Part shown: positions 26,856 to 33,553 of the stretch, one piece after another
How the letters are laid out: each line of letters starts with the position of its first letter
Position numbering within the stretch: the first letter of the stretch is position 1
From: Weizmannia acidilactici
GTDB taxonomy: Bacteria; Bacillota; Bacilli; Bacillales; Bacillaceae_C
Assembly (NCBI RefSeq): GCF_008974185.1
Contig: NZ_BKZP01000029.1
Location: 1 to 42,866, forward strand
Direction: 5' to 3'
Length of the DNA: 42,866 nucleotides
Position numbers and translations under genes: made by a program
Notes under the pieces: model-generated
The model's database searches: none
Told to the model about the DNA's origin: nothing
Seen by the model: only the letters and a program-made list of their open reading frames with translations

Positions 26856-27592
26856 TCATTTCTAAAGACCGTTCAGGATGTATGTTTTGCCCGAACGTAC
26901 TTTATAAGGGTGCTAAGGTTCATTCAGGCCGGATCTTTTTGTTCGAACGTACTTTATAAGGCTGCTATGGTTCATTCATTGAGCATTTCTTTGCCCGAAC
27001 GTACCTTATAAGGCTGCTAACGTCCGTTCATTGGGCATTTCTTTGTCCGAATGTACCTTATAAGGCTGCTATGGTTCATTCATTGAGCATTTCTTTGCCC
27101 GAACGTACCTTATAAGGCTGCTAACGTCCGTTCATTGGGCATTTCTTTGTCCGAACGTACTTTATAAGGCTGCTATGGTTCATTCATTGGGCATTTCTTT
27201 GTCCGAACGTACCTTATAAGGCTGCTAACGTCCGTTCATTGGGCATTTCTTTGTCCGAACGTACCTTATAAGGCTGCTAAGGTCCGTTCATTGGGCATTT
27301 CTTTGTCCGAACGTACTTTATAAGGGTGCTAACGTCCGTTCATTGGGCATTTCTTTGTCCGAACGTACCTTATAAGGCTGCTATGGTTCATTCATTGAGC
27401 ATTTCTTTGCCCGAACGTACCTTATAAGGCTGCTATGGTTCATTCATTGAGCATTTCTTTGCCCGAACGTACCTTATAAGGCTGCTAACGTCCGTTCATT
27501 GGGCATTTCTTTGTCCGAACGTACTTTATAAGGCTGCTAACGTCCGTTCATTGGGCATTTCTTTGTTCAAACGGTCTTTAAAATGCTTTGAG
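26856..27592. repeat. Tandem array of about 14 units of 52 bp (array B)
   Basis: GTAC junctions at 26897, 26949 and 27001 show the 52-bp step, which continues to about 27590. The core is CTAACGTCCGTTCATTGGG, an ATTTCTTTG stretch, CCGAAC and GTACCTTATAAGGCTG. Units alternate between two forms (AACGTCCGTTCATTGGGC and ATGGTTCATTCATTGAGC) and are more alike than those of array A. The period and much of the unit match array A at 16960-17850, including CTAA-GTCCGTTCA and CTTA. It fills the gap between metH and yitJ. No frame is maintained. Confidence 0.95.
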
Positions 27593-27660
27593 CGGGACAG
27601 TTCCAATAAACGACTATTGGGAAAGCACCTTTTTCTTTCATATGGATAAAAATCGCGCGC

Positions 27661-29499
27661 TCAAACAATCCCTGCGCCGCGGGCTTTTTCCTCCTTGGCG
27701 TGAATGTAGCGCGTGCATTCCACTGTCAAATCATAGCGGTCGAGCGGCGTAATCAAGTAAATGCCGTTGAAATACCCAAGCGCGGCGTCGATCAGGCTGC
27801 GGCTGATGGCGAGGCTTTCTTCACGCGCTTTGAGCGGGTCGCCCTGCGTTTTTTCCATCGCCGTTAAAATTTCATCCGTAAGCGTGATGCCCGGCACTTC
27901 GTTGTGCAGGAAGTTCGCGTTCCGGTAGCTCGTGAGCGGCATGATGCCAAGGTAGATCGGCGCGTCCAGATGCTTGGTCGCTTCATGCACCTGTAAAATT
28001 TTTTCCTCGCTAAAAACCGGCTGGGTGATAAAGTAATCGGCGCCGCTTCGGATTTTACGCTCGAGCCGGCCGACCGCTTTGTCGAGGTTACGGACATTCG
28101 GGTTAAACGCGGCCGCGACGGAGAAATTCGATTTCCTTTGCAGCGATTTGCCGGAGTAAGAGATGCCTTCGTTGAACTGCTTGATCATCGCGATCAGGTC
28201 CATCGACGATAAATCGTACACGCTTGTCGCCCCAGGGAAGTCACCGATTTTCGACGGGTCACCCGTGACGGCGAGCACTTGGTCAATCCCGAGCGCGGCA
28301 AGCCCCATCAAGTGCGACTGCAGGCCGATCAAGTTGCGGTCGCGGCACGTAATATGGACGAGCGGACGGATGCCGTGCTTTTCTTTTAAAATCGCGGCAA
28401 TTGCGATGTTGCTGATGCGCGGGCTTGCAAGCGAGTTATCCGCCATCGTGAGTGCGTCAATGCCGGCATCGTGCAGTGCTTTTGCCCCTTCGAAAAAGCG
28501 TTCGGTGCGCAGAGTTTTCGGCGTATCGAATTCAACAATAATGGACCGCCGTTTTTTCGCGATTTCATGGAGCGGCGGTTCGCGGTGCTGCGCGGTCACG
28601 GCGATCTCGATTTTCGGCGGGCGTACCGTTTTTTCGGTGACCGGTGCGAGGCCTTTGATCCCTTCTGCAATCGCTTTAACATGTGCCGGGGTTGTGCCGC
28701 AGCAACCCCCGATCAAGCGGACGCACTGCTCGACAAGTTTTGCGGCGCATGTTTTAAAATAATCGGCGTTATTCGTGAACGTGACCCTGCCGTCCTCGTA
28801 ATCTAAAAGGCTCGCATTCGGGTAAGCGGACAAATAGGCATGCTCCGGGAGCGGAATTTCCTCAAACGACTGGATCATATGGTGCGGACCAAGCCGGCAG
28901 TTCAGACCGATCACGTCGGCGCCGCGGTTTTCGAGTTCTTTGAAAGCTTGCGCGACCGGGGTGCCGTTTTGCAATACGCCCGGTTCGACAAGCGAAAACT
29001 GGGCGATGACCGGGACGTCTGCCTCTTTTTTGGCAATGTCCACGACCGTAAATAATTCTTCCGCGTCAAAATACGTTTCGAGCAAAAGCGCGTCCACCCC
29101 TTCGCTCAGGAGGTGGAAAATTTGCTCGCGGAATGTGCGCTTGATTTCCGGGAGTGTGGCTTCTGTTTTGCGGTGTCCGCGGATGCCGCCGACCGTTCCG
29201 AGGATAAACGTTGATGGATTTGCGGCCTGTTTGGCGATACGGACCGCTTCTTTGTTGATATCGCTCACTTTTTCCTCGAGACCGTACTGGGCGAGCTTGA
29301 TGTAATTGGCGCTGTAAGTATTTGTTTGGATAACGTCCGCCCCCGCTTCGATGTAAAAGCGGTGGATCGCGTGGATATCATCGGGATGGGTTAGGTTGAA
29401 TTCCTCGTAACACGTGTCGGCGCCATACGCATACAGCAGCGTCCCCATCGCCCCGTCCGCAACAAGTATGCGGTTTTGCAGCGTTTCAAGAAGTTCCAA
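27661..29499 (-). CDS. yitJ: Homocysteine S-methyltransferase / methylene-THF reductase
   Basis: The 612-residue fusion begins at TTG 29499, nine bases after AAAGGAG. Residues 1-290 form a homocysteine S-methyltransferase domain with zinc ligands Cys201 (GLNCRLGP) and Cys266/Cys267 (GGCCGTTP). Residues from about 310 form a MetF-type reductase with VEFDTPKTLRTE, ALTMADNSLASPRISN, VHITCRDRN and AVTGDPSKIGDFPGA. The domain order matches B. subtilis YitJ. It makes methyl-THF, the substrate of MetH encoded downstream. Expression is controlled by the SAM riboswitch in its leader. Confidence 0.96.
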   Translation of the reverse strand: MELLETLQNRILVADGAMGTLLYAYGADTCYEEFNLTHPDDIHAIHRFYIEAGADVIQTNTYSANYIKLAQYGLEEKVSDINKEAVRIAKQAANPSTFILGTVGGIRGHRKTEATLPEIKRTFREQIFHLLSEGVDALLLETYFDAEELFTVVDIAKKEADVPVIAQFSLVEPGVLQNGTPVAQAFKELENRGADVIGLNCRLGPHHMIQSFEEIPLPEHAYLSAYPNASLLDYEDGRVTFTNNADYFKTCAAKLVEQCVRLIGGCCGTTPAHVKAIAEGIKGLAPVTEKTVRPPKIEIAVTAQHREPPLHEIAKKRRSIIVEFDTPKTLRTERFFEGAKALHDAGIDALTMADNSLASPRISNIAIAAILKEKHGIRPLVHITCRDRNLIGLQSHLMGLAALGIDQVLAVTGDPSKIGDFPGATSVYDLSSMDLIAMIKQFNEGISYSGKSLQRKSNFSVAAAFNPNVRNLDKAVGRLERKIRSGADYFITQPVFSEEKILQVHEATKHLDAPIYLGIMPLTSYRNANFLHNEVPGITLTDEILTAMEKTQGDPLKAREESLAISRSLIDAALGYFNGIYLITPLDRYDLTVECTRYIHAKEEKARGAGIV

Positions 29500-29527
29500 T
29501 GGTTTACACTCCTTTTTGATGGTATGA

Positions 29528-29668
29528 AAAAAGCCCCCTGGGAAAAGGAGGCGCGATTTTACAAAGTGTCTCCTTATCTATCAGGCATGCCTGTTGGATT
29601 TAGCACCGGGCCGGATGGCTGGTTGCTGAGGTTTCACTGGGCCAAGTCCCTCCACCTCTCTTGATAAG
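29528..29668 (-). promoter_or_regulatory. SAM-I (S-box) riboswitch controlling yitJ
   Basis: On the minus strand the leader reads CTTATCAAGAGAGGTGGAGG at 29668-29649, then a GGCCC segment, GAAACC, CAGCAACC and GGTGCTAAATCC. It closes with GATAAG at 29578-29573. These are the P1 helix, kink-turn and SAM-pocket elements of the S-box aptamer. Downstream, GCCTCC pairs with GGGGGC ahead of a T run (about 29528-29555), giving the terminator of the expression platform. High SAM should terminate transcription before yitJ. Confidence 0.96.
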
Positions 29669-29703
29669 GGTATTCAGCTGAACGTGCGTAATATTTCGAT
29701 TTA

Positions 29704-29731
29704 TTTATACTTTACACTTATTCTGATGCAA
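29704..29731 (-). promoter_or_regulatory. Promoter of the yitJ S-box transcript
   Basis: Minus-strand TTGCAT (29726-29731), 16 bp, then TATAAA (29704-29709), about 30 bp before the aptamer. Confidence 0.6.
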
Positions 29732-29926
29732 GGACAAGGGGGAATTTTTATATCTGAAAAGCGTTTGGTGAATGGATTGTGGAACTTTCTGTGCGGCGGC
29801 CGTTTGGAATGGATTTCCTCTTTTTGACGTTTCTTGCGCTATCCAGTATAATGGATTGCGGCAATTTTTAATGATATCTCTTTCCTTAATATATTAGGGA
29901 AATATTGAGGACGGGAGTGATTGCGC

Positions 29927-30370
29927 ATGATCCGGCAATTGGAGATGAAAAACAGTGCGGCGGCTTCTGCTGTGTGGGCGCTGCAAATTCCGGCCTATAA
30001 AAAAGAAGCCGGACTGATCGGTTTTGACGGGATCCCGCCGCTTAATGAGCGGGTGGAAGATTTAATGGCGAGTACGGAAAAGTTTTATGGGTATTTCGTT
30101 GGGGAAAAGCTTGCCGGTGTGGTTTCAGTTGAACGGACGGGCGATTGTGTCATGATCTGTCGGCTGTTTGTCGGGGAACATTTTACCCGCCGCGGGATCG
30201 CGCGCAAACTGCTGGAATTTGTGCTCAGCCTGCCCGGCGCCGGCCGGTTTGAAGTGAGTACCGGCGAAAAAAATATCCCGGCTGTCTCGCTGTACTTGAG
30301 CATGGGTTTTACGGAGACGGGGAGAACCGAAGTTGCGGACGGGGTTTGGTTGGTGCGGTTCAGGCTTTGA
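29927..30370 (+). CDS. GNAT-family N-acetyltransferase
   Basis: The ATG at 29927 has GGGAG nine bases upstream; a TTG two codons earlier is possible. The roughly 147-residue protein carries the acetyl-CoA-binding motif VGEHFTRRGIARKLLEFVL, corresponding to the family's R/Q-x-x-G-x-G/A loop, followed by the strand and helix around SLYLSMGFTETG. This is the usual size of a single-domain GNAT enzyme. The substrate is unknown. It is monocistronic, between the yitJ leader and a 21-bp repeat cluster. Confidence 0.85.
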   Translation: MIRQLEMKNSAAASAVWALQIPAYKKEAGLIGFDGIPPLNERVEDLMASTEKFYGYFVGEKLAGVVSVERTGDCVMICRLFVGEHFTRRGIARKLLEFVLSLPGAGRFEVSTGEKNIPAVSLYLSMGFTETGRTEVADGVWLVRFRL

Positions 30371-30438
30371 TTTTGGTTTGTGAAAAATTTCTCGGATTAT
30401 CAAAAAGGAGACATCTCTTCCCTGCTTTTTCTTCCTTT

Positions 30439-30543
30439 CGCTGATTCTTTGCATCTTTCCGCTGATTTTTTTGGCCTTACTGCCGATTTATTGGTCAAGT
30501 CCGCTGATTTCTCCCAAGGTTCCGCTGATTCTTCCTATGGTTG
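30439..30543. repeat. Five tandem 21-bp units with CCGCTGATT core (array C)
   Basis: Units start at 30439, 30460, 30481, 30502 and 30523, exactly 21 bp apart, each opening with CGCTGATT (TGCCGATT in the third). The reverse complement of this core is the unit of the array at 40016-40860. On the plus strand the unit would encode a heptapeptide SADFxxL/T, but I see no ribosome-binding site for such an ORF. Confidence 0.9.
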
Positions 30544-30687
30544 GATGGGAGACAGCCGGAGTTTTAGAGTTGTACACGGGATGTCCCCTTTTCCTTTGCT
30601 TTTTCTTTCACTGTTTTCTCTAATTCCGTAATCGGATAGGTCGAACGATATGTTCGCTTAGTATCTTTCACCGCTAAAGAATAAAAA

Positions 30688-30712
30688 ATAAGGGGGACTT
30701 CCATAGCCCCCA
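30688..30712 (-). terminator. Terminator of the lytR-type gene
   Basis: GGGGGCTATGGAAGTCCCCC on the minus strand forms a stem-loop followed by TTATTTTTTA, directly after the stop codon of the LCP gene. Confidence 0.85.
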
Positions 30713-30713
30713 A

Positions 30714-31679
30714 TTATTCCTCATCCAAAAACTTCTTAATTTCTTCTGTATTTTTTGCTTTGTCCACTTCCAGGACGGCGCCGACTTCCGGATAGTAGGC
30801 ATCGGTATAAGTGCCCGCAATTGGAACTGTCATGGTTTTCACCTTAAGGTTTTCGCCGAGCACCACGTCTTTCACCAACGCGAGAATGTCCATTTTACTC
30901 ATATTTGTGGAAAGGTAAGGCTGAATCGTTCCAAGCAGTTTTGGTGCTTTGGCAAGGCCGTTTACGCTGAATACTTCTTTTTGAAGCGCTTTTAACACTT
31001 TTTGCTGGCGTGCAACCCGGCCGAAGTCGCCTTGTGCGTCTTTTCTGAAGCGTGCGTAGGCGAGCAGTTCTTTCCCATGCATGAGCTGTTTGCCCGGGTA
31101 AAGCGTCATGCCAATGTTTTTCGACATTTTATGTTCCACATTGATCTCGATGCCCTGTGGAGCCAAAGTGTCGACAATTTTCACGAAGCCTTGGAAATCC
31201 ACAAGCGCGTAATACTGCACATCGATGTCAAAATTGGCTTTGATTGTTTTTCTCAGCAGTTCAACGCCGCTTTTCTGGTTGTCTAAATTGCCCAGATAAT
31301 AGGCAGTATTGATTTTATAGTTTTTATAACCCGGGATTTCCGCATAGATATCCCGCATGATTGAAACGAGTTTGACCTGGTTCTTTTTCGGGTCATACTG
31401 GGCAATCATAATGGTGTCCGTTCTGGAATCTTCTTTGCCTCTCCTATCGATCCCGAGCAGCAAAATATTGGTTCGGCCATTGGCATCTTTTTTTCCATTA
31501 AACTCTAAATTATCCATATTCAAGGCATCGCCCGGTTTCGTTTGGTGGACGCCTGCGTAATATTGATAGGCTGTATATCCCGCTCCGGTTACGATCAGCA
31601 ATAAAAAGAGCAAAAGAAAAACCCTGCGCCAACGGACTTTTGCCCGTCTCTTCTTCCTATTCGATACTCTTGATTCCAT
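30714..31679 (-). CDS. LytR-CpsA-Psr (LCP) family cell-wall ligase
   Basis: I choose the ATG at 31679, five bases after AAGAGGG; the ATG 11 codons earlier has no such site. The 321-residue protein has a basic cytoplasmic N-terminus (KKRRAKVRWRR), one membrane helix (about 20-40) and an extracellular LCP domain with NILLLGIDRRGKEDSRTDTI, VSIMRDIYAEIPGY, KINTAYYLG and AYARFRKDAQGDFGRVARQQ. These carry the Arg/Asp residues that bind the polyprenyl pyrophosphate. LCP enzymes attach teichoic acid or capsule to peptidoglycan, so this could anchor the polysaccharide of region 1. It is divergent from the small-RNA array and shares its upstream region. Confidence 0.92.
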   Translation of the reverse strand: MESRVSNRKKRRAKVRWRRVFLLLFLLLIVTGAGYTAYQYYAGVHQTKPGDALNMDNLEFNGKKDANGRTNILLLGIDRRGKEDSRTDTIMIAQYDPKKNQVKLVSIMRDIYAEIPGYKNYKINTAYYLGNLDNQKSGVELLRKTIKANFDIDVQYYALVDFQGFVKIVDTLAPQGIEINVEHKMSKNIGMTLYPGKQLMHGKELLAYARFRKDAQGDFGRVARQQKVLKALQKEVFSVNGLAKAPKLLGTIQPYLSTNMSKMDILALVKDVVLGENLKVKTMTVPIAGTYTDAYYPEVGAVLEVDKAKNTEEIKKFLDEE

Positions 31680-31817
31680 AGAATCCCTCTTGTTTTTATA
31701 GTCTGTCTTCATTATTATTATCTAAAAGCCGCGTTTTGTCACGAGTATTTTGCTGGAATTTTGTTTTTCTTGTCGAAGGGATTCTGTTTGTAAAAATTTA
31801 CATAAACTTTATATAAT

Positions 31818-31850
31818 GTTAAAAATCTTTTAACAGTGGCTTGGTATGAT
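31818..31850 (+). promoter_or_regulatory. Promoter and operator of small RNA 1
   Basis: Half-sites GTTAAA (31818-31823) and TTTAAC (31829-31834) flank 5 bp. Ten bases later comes TATGAT (31845-31850). The two half-sites also form an inverted repeat, so the site may read in both directions, including towards the divergent LCP gene. Confidence 0.65.
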
Positions 31851-31856
31851 GCTTTT

Positions 31857-31976
31857 GTGCAGGGATAAGCCGCAGATAGGCGTCCACTTGAACGCGCCTT
31901 ATCTCAGCTGTTTGAGCTTGTTTTTCTTAGAGCTAATCCCCCTTTTTTGCCGCCTGCTAGATGCCGGCGGTTTTTT
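31857..31976 (+). ncRNA. Tandem csRNA/LhrC-like small RNA, unit 1
   Basis: Predicted transcript of about 120 nt, the longest and most divergent unit. The 5' half can fold through AGATA-GGCGT with ACGCGCCTTATCT. The unpaired stretch contains AATCCCCCTTTTTT, complementary to Gram-positive ribosome-binding sites. The terminator is CCGCC (31950-31954) with GGCGG (31966-31970) followed by six T (31971-31976). Ends are predicted from the promoter and terminator. No open frame with a ribosome-binding site was seen. Confidence 0.65.
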
Positions 31977-31995
31977 ATAGATTTTTTATCTTGAT

Positions 31996-32028
31996 TTTAA
32001 GGATTTTTTAATTATCGGCAAGTATACT
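31996..32028 (+). promoter_or_regulatory. Promoter and operator of small RNA 2
   Basis: TTTAAG (31996-32001), 5 bp, TTTAAT (32007-32012), 10 bp, TATACT (32023-32028). This unit is one base from the CiaR box known in streptococci (TTTAAG-N5-TTTAAG). Confidence 0.75.
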
Positions 32029-32034
32029 CAAAAA

Positions 32035-32139
32035 TGTAAGGAGGCAGTGGTTAACCCCCCAGTGCCAGTGCCTCCCACTTTTCACAACTTTATACTAATC
32101 CCCTTTACCCCGCCGCCTGCCCTTGTGCGGCGGTTTTTT
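32035..32139 (+). ncRNA. Tandem csRNA/LhrC-like small RNA, unit 2
   Basis: Predicted transcript of about 105 nt. A strong 5' hairpin pairs GGAGGCAGTGG with CCAGTGCCTCC with CCCCCC near the loop. The linker has AATCCCCTTTACCCC. The terminator pairs CCGCCGC (32110-32116) with GCGGCGG (32127-32133) and has six T. Confidence 0.75.
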
Positions 32140-32153
32140 ATTGTTTAAGAGGT

Positions 32154-32186
32154 GTTAAAAATTTTTTAATTTGCCCCTTGTATACT
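32154..32186 (+). promoter_or_regulatory. Promoter and operator of small RNA 3
   Basis: GTTAAA (32154-32159), 5 bp, TTTAAT (32165-32170), 10 bp, TATACT (32181-32186). Confidence 0.75.
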
Positions 32187-32192
32187 TATTCT

Positions 32193-32282
32193 CGTAATTA
32201 GGCAAGTGAGTAAACCTAGCCCTTACGCTTTTTCATAACTTGATACCCCCTTTTTGATCGTTGCTTTTCGCTGCGTTTTTTT
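32193..32282 (+). ncRNA. Tandem csRNA/LhrC-like small RNA, unit 3
   Basis: Predicted transcript of about 90 nt. A 5' hairpin can form between GTAAttAGG and the CCTAgcccTTAC segment. The unpaired stretch is ATACCCCCTTTTTG. The terminator stem (CGTTGC with GCTGCG, one mismatch) is weaker than in its near-copy, unit 6, but has seven T. Confidence 0.7.
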
Positions 32283-32300
32283 ATTTCGATCTTAAACAGC

Positions 32301-32332
32301 GTTAAAGTTTTTTAATTCAGCGCTTGTATACT
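32301..32332 (+). promoter_or_regulatory. Promoter and operator of small RNA 4
   Basis: GTTAAA (32301-32306), 4 bp, TTTAAT (32311-32316), 10 bp, TATACT (32327-32332). This is the only unit whose half-sites are one base closer. Confidence 0.7.
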
Positions 32333-32338
32333 TGTCTT

Positions 32339-32414
32339 ATCACTAAGGTAGTGAATCACACTTTTTCTCAACTCCCCCTTTTCCGTCCTTCTGCTTGATG
32401 CAGGCGGTTTTTTT
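32339..32414 (+). ncRNA. Tandem csRNA/LhrC-like small RNA, unit 4
   Basis: Predicted transcript of about 76 nt. A compact 5' hairpin (TCACTA-AGG-TAGTGA, 32340-32354) is followed by the unpaired CAACTCCCCCTTTTCC. The terminator pairs CTGC with GCAG and CCG with CGG around a three-base bulge, then seven T. It is nearly identical to unit 7. Confidence 0.78.
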
Positions 32415-32420
32415 ATGTAT

Positions 32421-32453
32421 GTTAAGGATTTTTTTATCTGTGTGTTGTATACT
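32421..32453 (+). promoter_or_regulatory. Promoter and operator of small RNA 5
   Basis: GTTAAG (32421-32426), 5 bp, TTTTAT (32432-32437), 10 bp, TATACT (32448-32453). The second half-site is the least conserved. Confidence 0.7.
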
Positions 32454-32459
32454 TGTTTT

Positions 32460-32536
32460 GTAAAGGCAGTGAGCACAAACAGCCCTTTACTTTCTTAATC
32501 CCCTTTTAGCCGTCTGCTTCGTGCAGCGGTTTTTTT
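32460..32536 (+). ncRNA. Tandem csRNA/LhrC-like small RNA, unit 5
   Basis: Predicted transcript of about 77 nt. The 5' hairpin pairs GTAAAGG (32460-32466) with CCTTTAC (32484-32490). The linker has TTAATCCCCTTTTAG. The terminator pairs CCG-T-CTGC with GCAGCGG (to 32529) and is followed by seven T. Confidence 0.78.
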
Positions 32537-32551
32537 ATGATTCCGTGGGGC

Positions 32552-32584
32552 ATTAAGACTTTTTTAATACTGCGCTTGTATACT
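32552..32584 (+). promoter_or_regulatory. Promoter and operator of small RNA 6
   Basis: ATTAAG (32552-32557), 5 bp, TTTAAT (32563-32568), 10 bp, TATACT (32579-32584). Confidence 0.75.
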
Positions 32585-32590
32585 TGTCTT

Positions 32591-32679
32591 TGTAATAAGG
32601 CAAGTGAGCTTACTAAGCTTACACTTTTTCATAGCTAACCCCCCTTTTTTGGCCGTTGCTTTTCGCAGCGGTTTTTTTT
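32591..32679 (+). ncRNA. Tandem csRNA/LhrC-like small RNA, unit 6
   Basis: Predicted transcript of about 89 nt. The hairpin pairs GTGAGCTT (32604-32611) with AAGCTTAC (32615-32622). The linker carries AACCCCCCTTTTTTGG, the longest C run. The terminator pairs CCGTTGC (32653-32659) with GCAGCGG (32665-32671), then eight T. Units 6 and 7 repeat units 3 and 4. Confidence 0.78.
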
Positions 32680-32697
32680 ATTTCGATCTTAAACAGC

Positions 32698-32730
32698 GTT
32701 AAGGTTTTTTTAATTCAGCGCTTGTATACT
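32698..32730 (+). promoter_or_regulatory. Promoter and operator of small RNA 7
   Basis: GTTAAG (32698-32703), 5 bp, TTTAAT (32709-32714), 10 bp, TATACT (32725-32730). Confidence 0.75.
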
Positions 32731-32736
32731 TGTCTC

Positions 32737-32812
32737 ATCACCAAGGTAGTGAATCACACTTTTTCTCAACTCCCCCTTTTCCGTCCGTCTGCTTGATGCA
32801 GGCGGTTTTTTT
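32737..32812 (+). ncRNA. Tandem csRNA/LhrC-like small RNA, unit 7
   Basis: Predicted transcript of about 76 nt. The 5' hairpin is TCACCAAGGTAGTGA (32738-32752) and the unpaired stretch CAACTCCCCCTTTTCC. The terminator pairs CCGTCTGC (32785-32792) with GCAGGCGG (32798-32805), then seven T. It is the last unit; no further copy follows. Confidence 0.78.
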
Positions 32813-33001
32813 GATAAATCCTGATCCCTGCCAAGTCCGCTCGGGTTGCAAGCAGGCCCGTTTCATGAAACATAAATATAAGCTCTCTTCTTTCTCATGT
32901 AAAAGGCCCCCTTTACATAAGAAACTTTGCTCGAACGGCCATGGGCAGCAAAAGCGGGGCATCTGAAAAATCCGTAAACTGCTATTGCGACAGGCGCTTC
33001 A

Positions 33002-33217
33002 TTATTCATTCATTCTTCGGTTGTAAACAACTCTCGACCAAAAGAAAATTGCACAGCCGATTAATAAAATTGTCAATTGCCATCCAGAGTCATCTTTGGT
33101 AAAAAAATCATATAATGACCAAATTCAAAGTGCTACAGTATAAAATATAAATCCATATTTTGCAGATTGGTCGCTCTGATATTTTTCCATTTCATCAACT
33201 TTTCTGAATTTAATTAT
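33002..33217 (-). pseudogene. Broken small membrane protein paired with the XRE regulator
   Basis: Minus-strand translation from 33217 reads IIKFRKVDEMEKYQSD, then a hydrophobic segment (YGFIFYTVAL), a TGA stop, and continues in frame as IWSLYDFFTKDD, a second hydrophobic segment (ILLIGCAIFFW) and RRMNE. The first codon is ATA where an ATG would give the usual overlap with the regulator stop, and the TGA sits where Trp is expected. It looks like the two-helix membrane partner often found after small XRE regulators, disabled by two point changes. Loss of function is inference. Confidence 0.6.
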
Positions 33218-33414
33218 TGTTCCTCCCCATAATAAAATAATTTTTCAATTTGTGTGTTCAGATGAATTGATAACTTAAATGCCAAAGCCAGACTCGGGTC
33301 ATATTTGTTATTTTCAATGGCATTTATGGTTTGTCTTGTCACTCCACATTTATTTGCAAGTTCCTCTTGTGATAGCTTTAAATGTTTTCGTATGTTCCTA
33401 ATATTATTCTTCAA
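33214..33414 (-). CDS. Small XRE-family regulator
   Basis: The 66-residue protein is a single helix-turn-helix domain: NIRNIRKHLKLSQEELANKC, then GVTRQTINAIENNKYDPSLA, ending in the short tail KLFYYGEEQ. It belongs to the YvaO/Xre-like mini-regulators usually paired with a small membrane protein. I choose the TTG at 33414, five bases after AGGTGG; a GTG at 33423 would add three residues but has no ribosome-binding site. The likely partner gene downstream is broken. A SigA-type promoter lies 40-67 bp upstream. Confidence 0.88.
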   Translation of the reverse strand: MKNNIRNIRKHLKLSQEELANKCGVTRQTINAIENNKYDPSLALAFKLSIHLNTQIEKLFYYGEEQ

Positions 33415-33453
33415 TTCAACCACCTAAAAAGTAAAAAACTCTTTACATTTATG

Positions 33454-33481
33454 ATTCTAATTTATTTCTCAAAAATGTCAA
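33454..33481 (-). promoter_or_regulatory. Promoter of the XRE regulator
   Basis: Minus-strand TTGACA (33476-33481), 16 bp, then TAGAAT (33454-33459). The -35 is perfect. Confidence 0.7.
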
Positions 33482-33504
33482 ATGTATTTTACAATTTTTA
33501 AAAT

Positions 33505-33543
33505 GCAAAAAGCAGGGGTATTCACTTCCCCTGCTTTTTGCAC
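33505..33543. terminator. Bidirectional terminator downstream of dedA
   Basis: GCAAAAAGCAGGGG pairs perfectly with CCCCTGCTTTTTGC around a nine-base loop. The A and T tracts at the base let it work for the minus-strand dedA gene and towards the XRE gene. Confidence 0.88.
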
Positions 33544-33553
33544 CAACCAGTAG

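Noticed and set aside
26762-26860. S-box or cobalamin riboswitch upstream of metH
   Set aside because: None of the conserved aptamer blocks is visible; only yitJ has one.
26856-27592. CRISPR array in array B
   Set aside because: Units are contiguous and similar throughout, without spacers.
30380-30631. Plus-strand frame with Ser-Ala-Asp-Phe heptapeptides
   Set aside because: It comes from the 21-bp repeat, has no convincing ribosome-binding site and has no known family, so I list it as a repeat only.
31801-32812. A string of attenuators or a long leader for a downstream gene
   Set aside because: Each unit has its own promoter-like element and terminator, and the next gene downstream is on the opposite strand.
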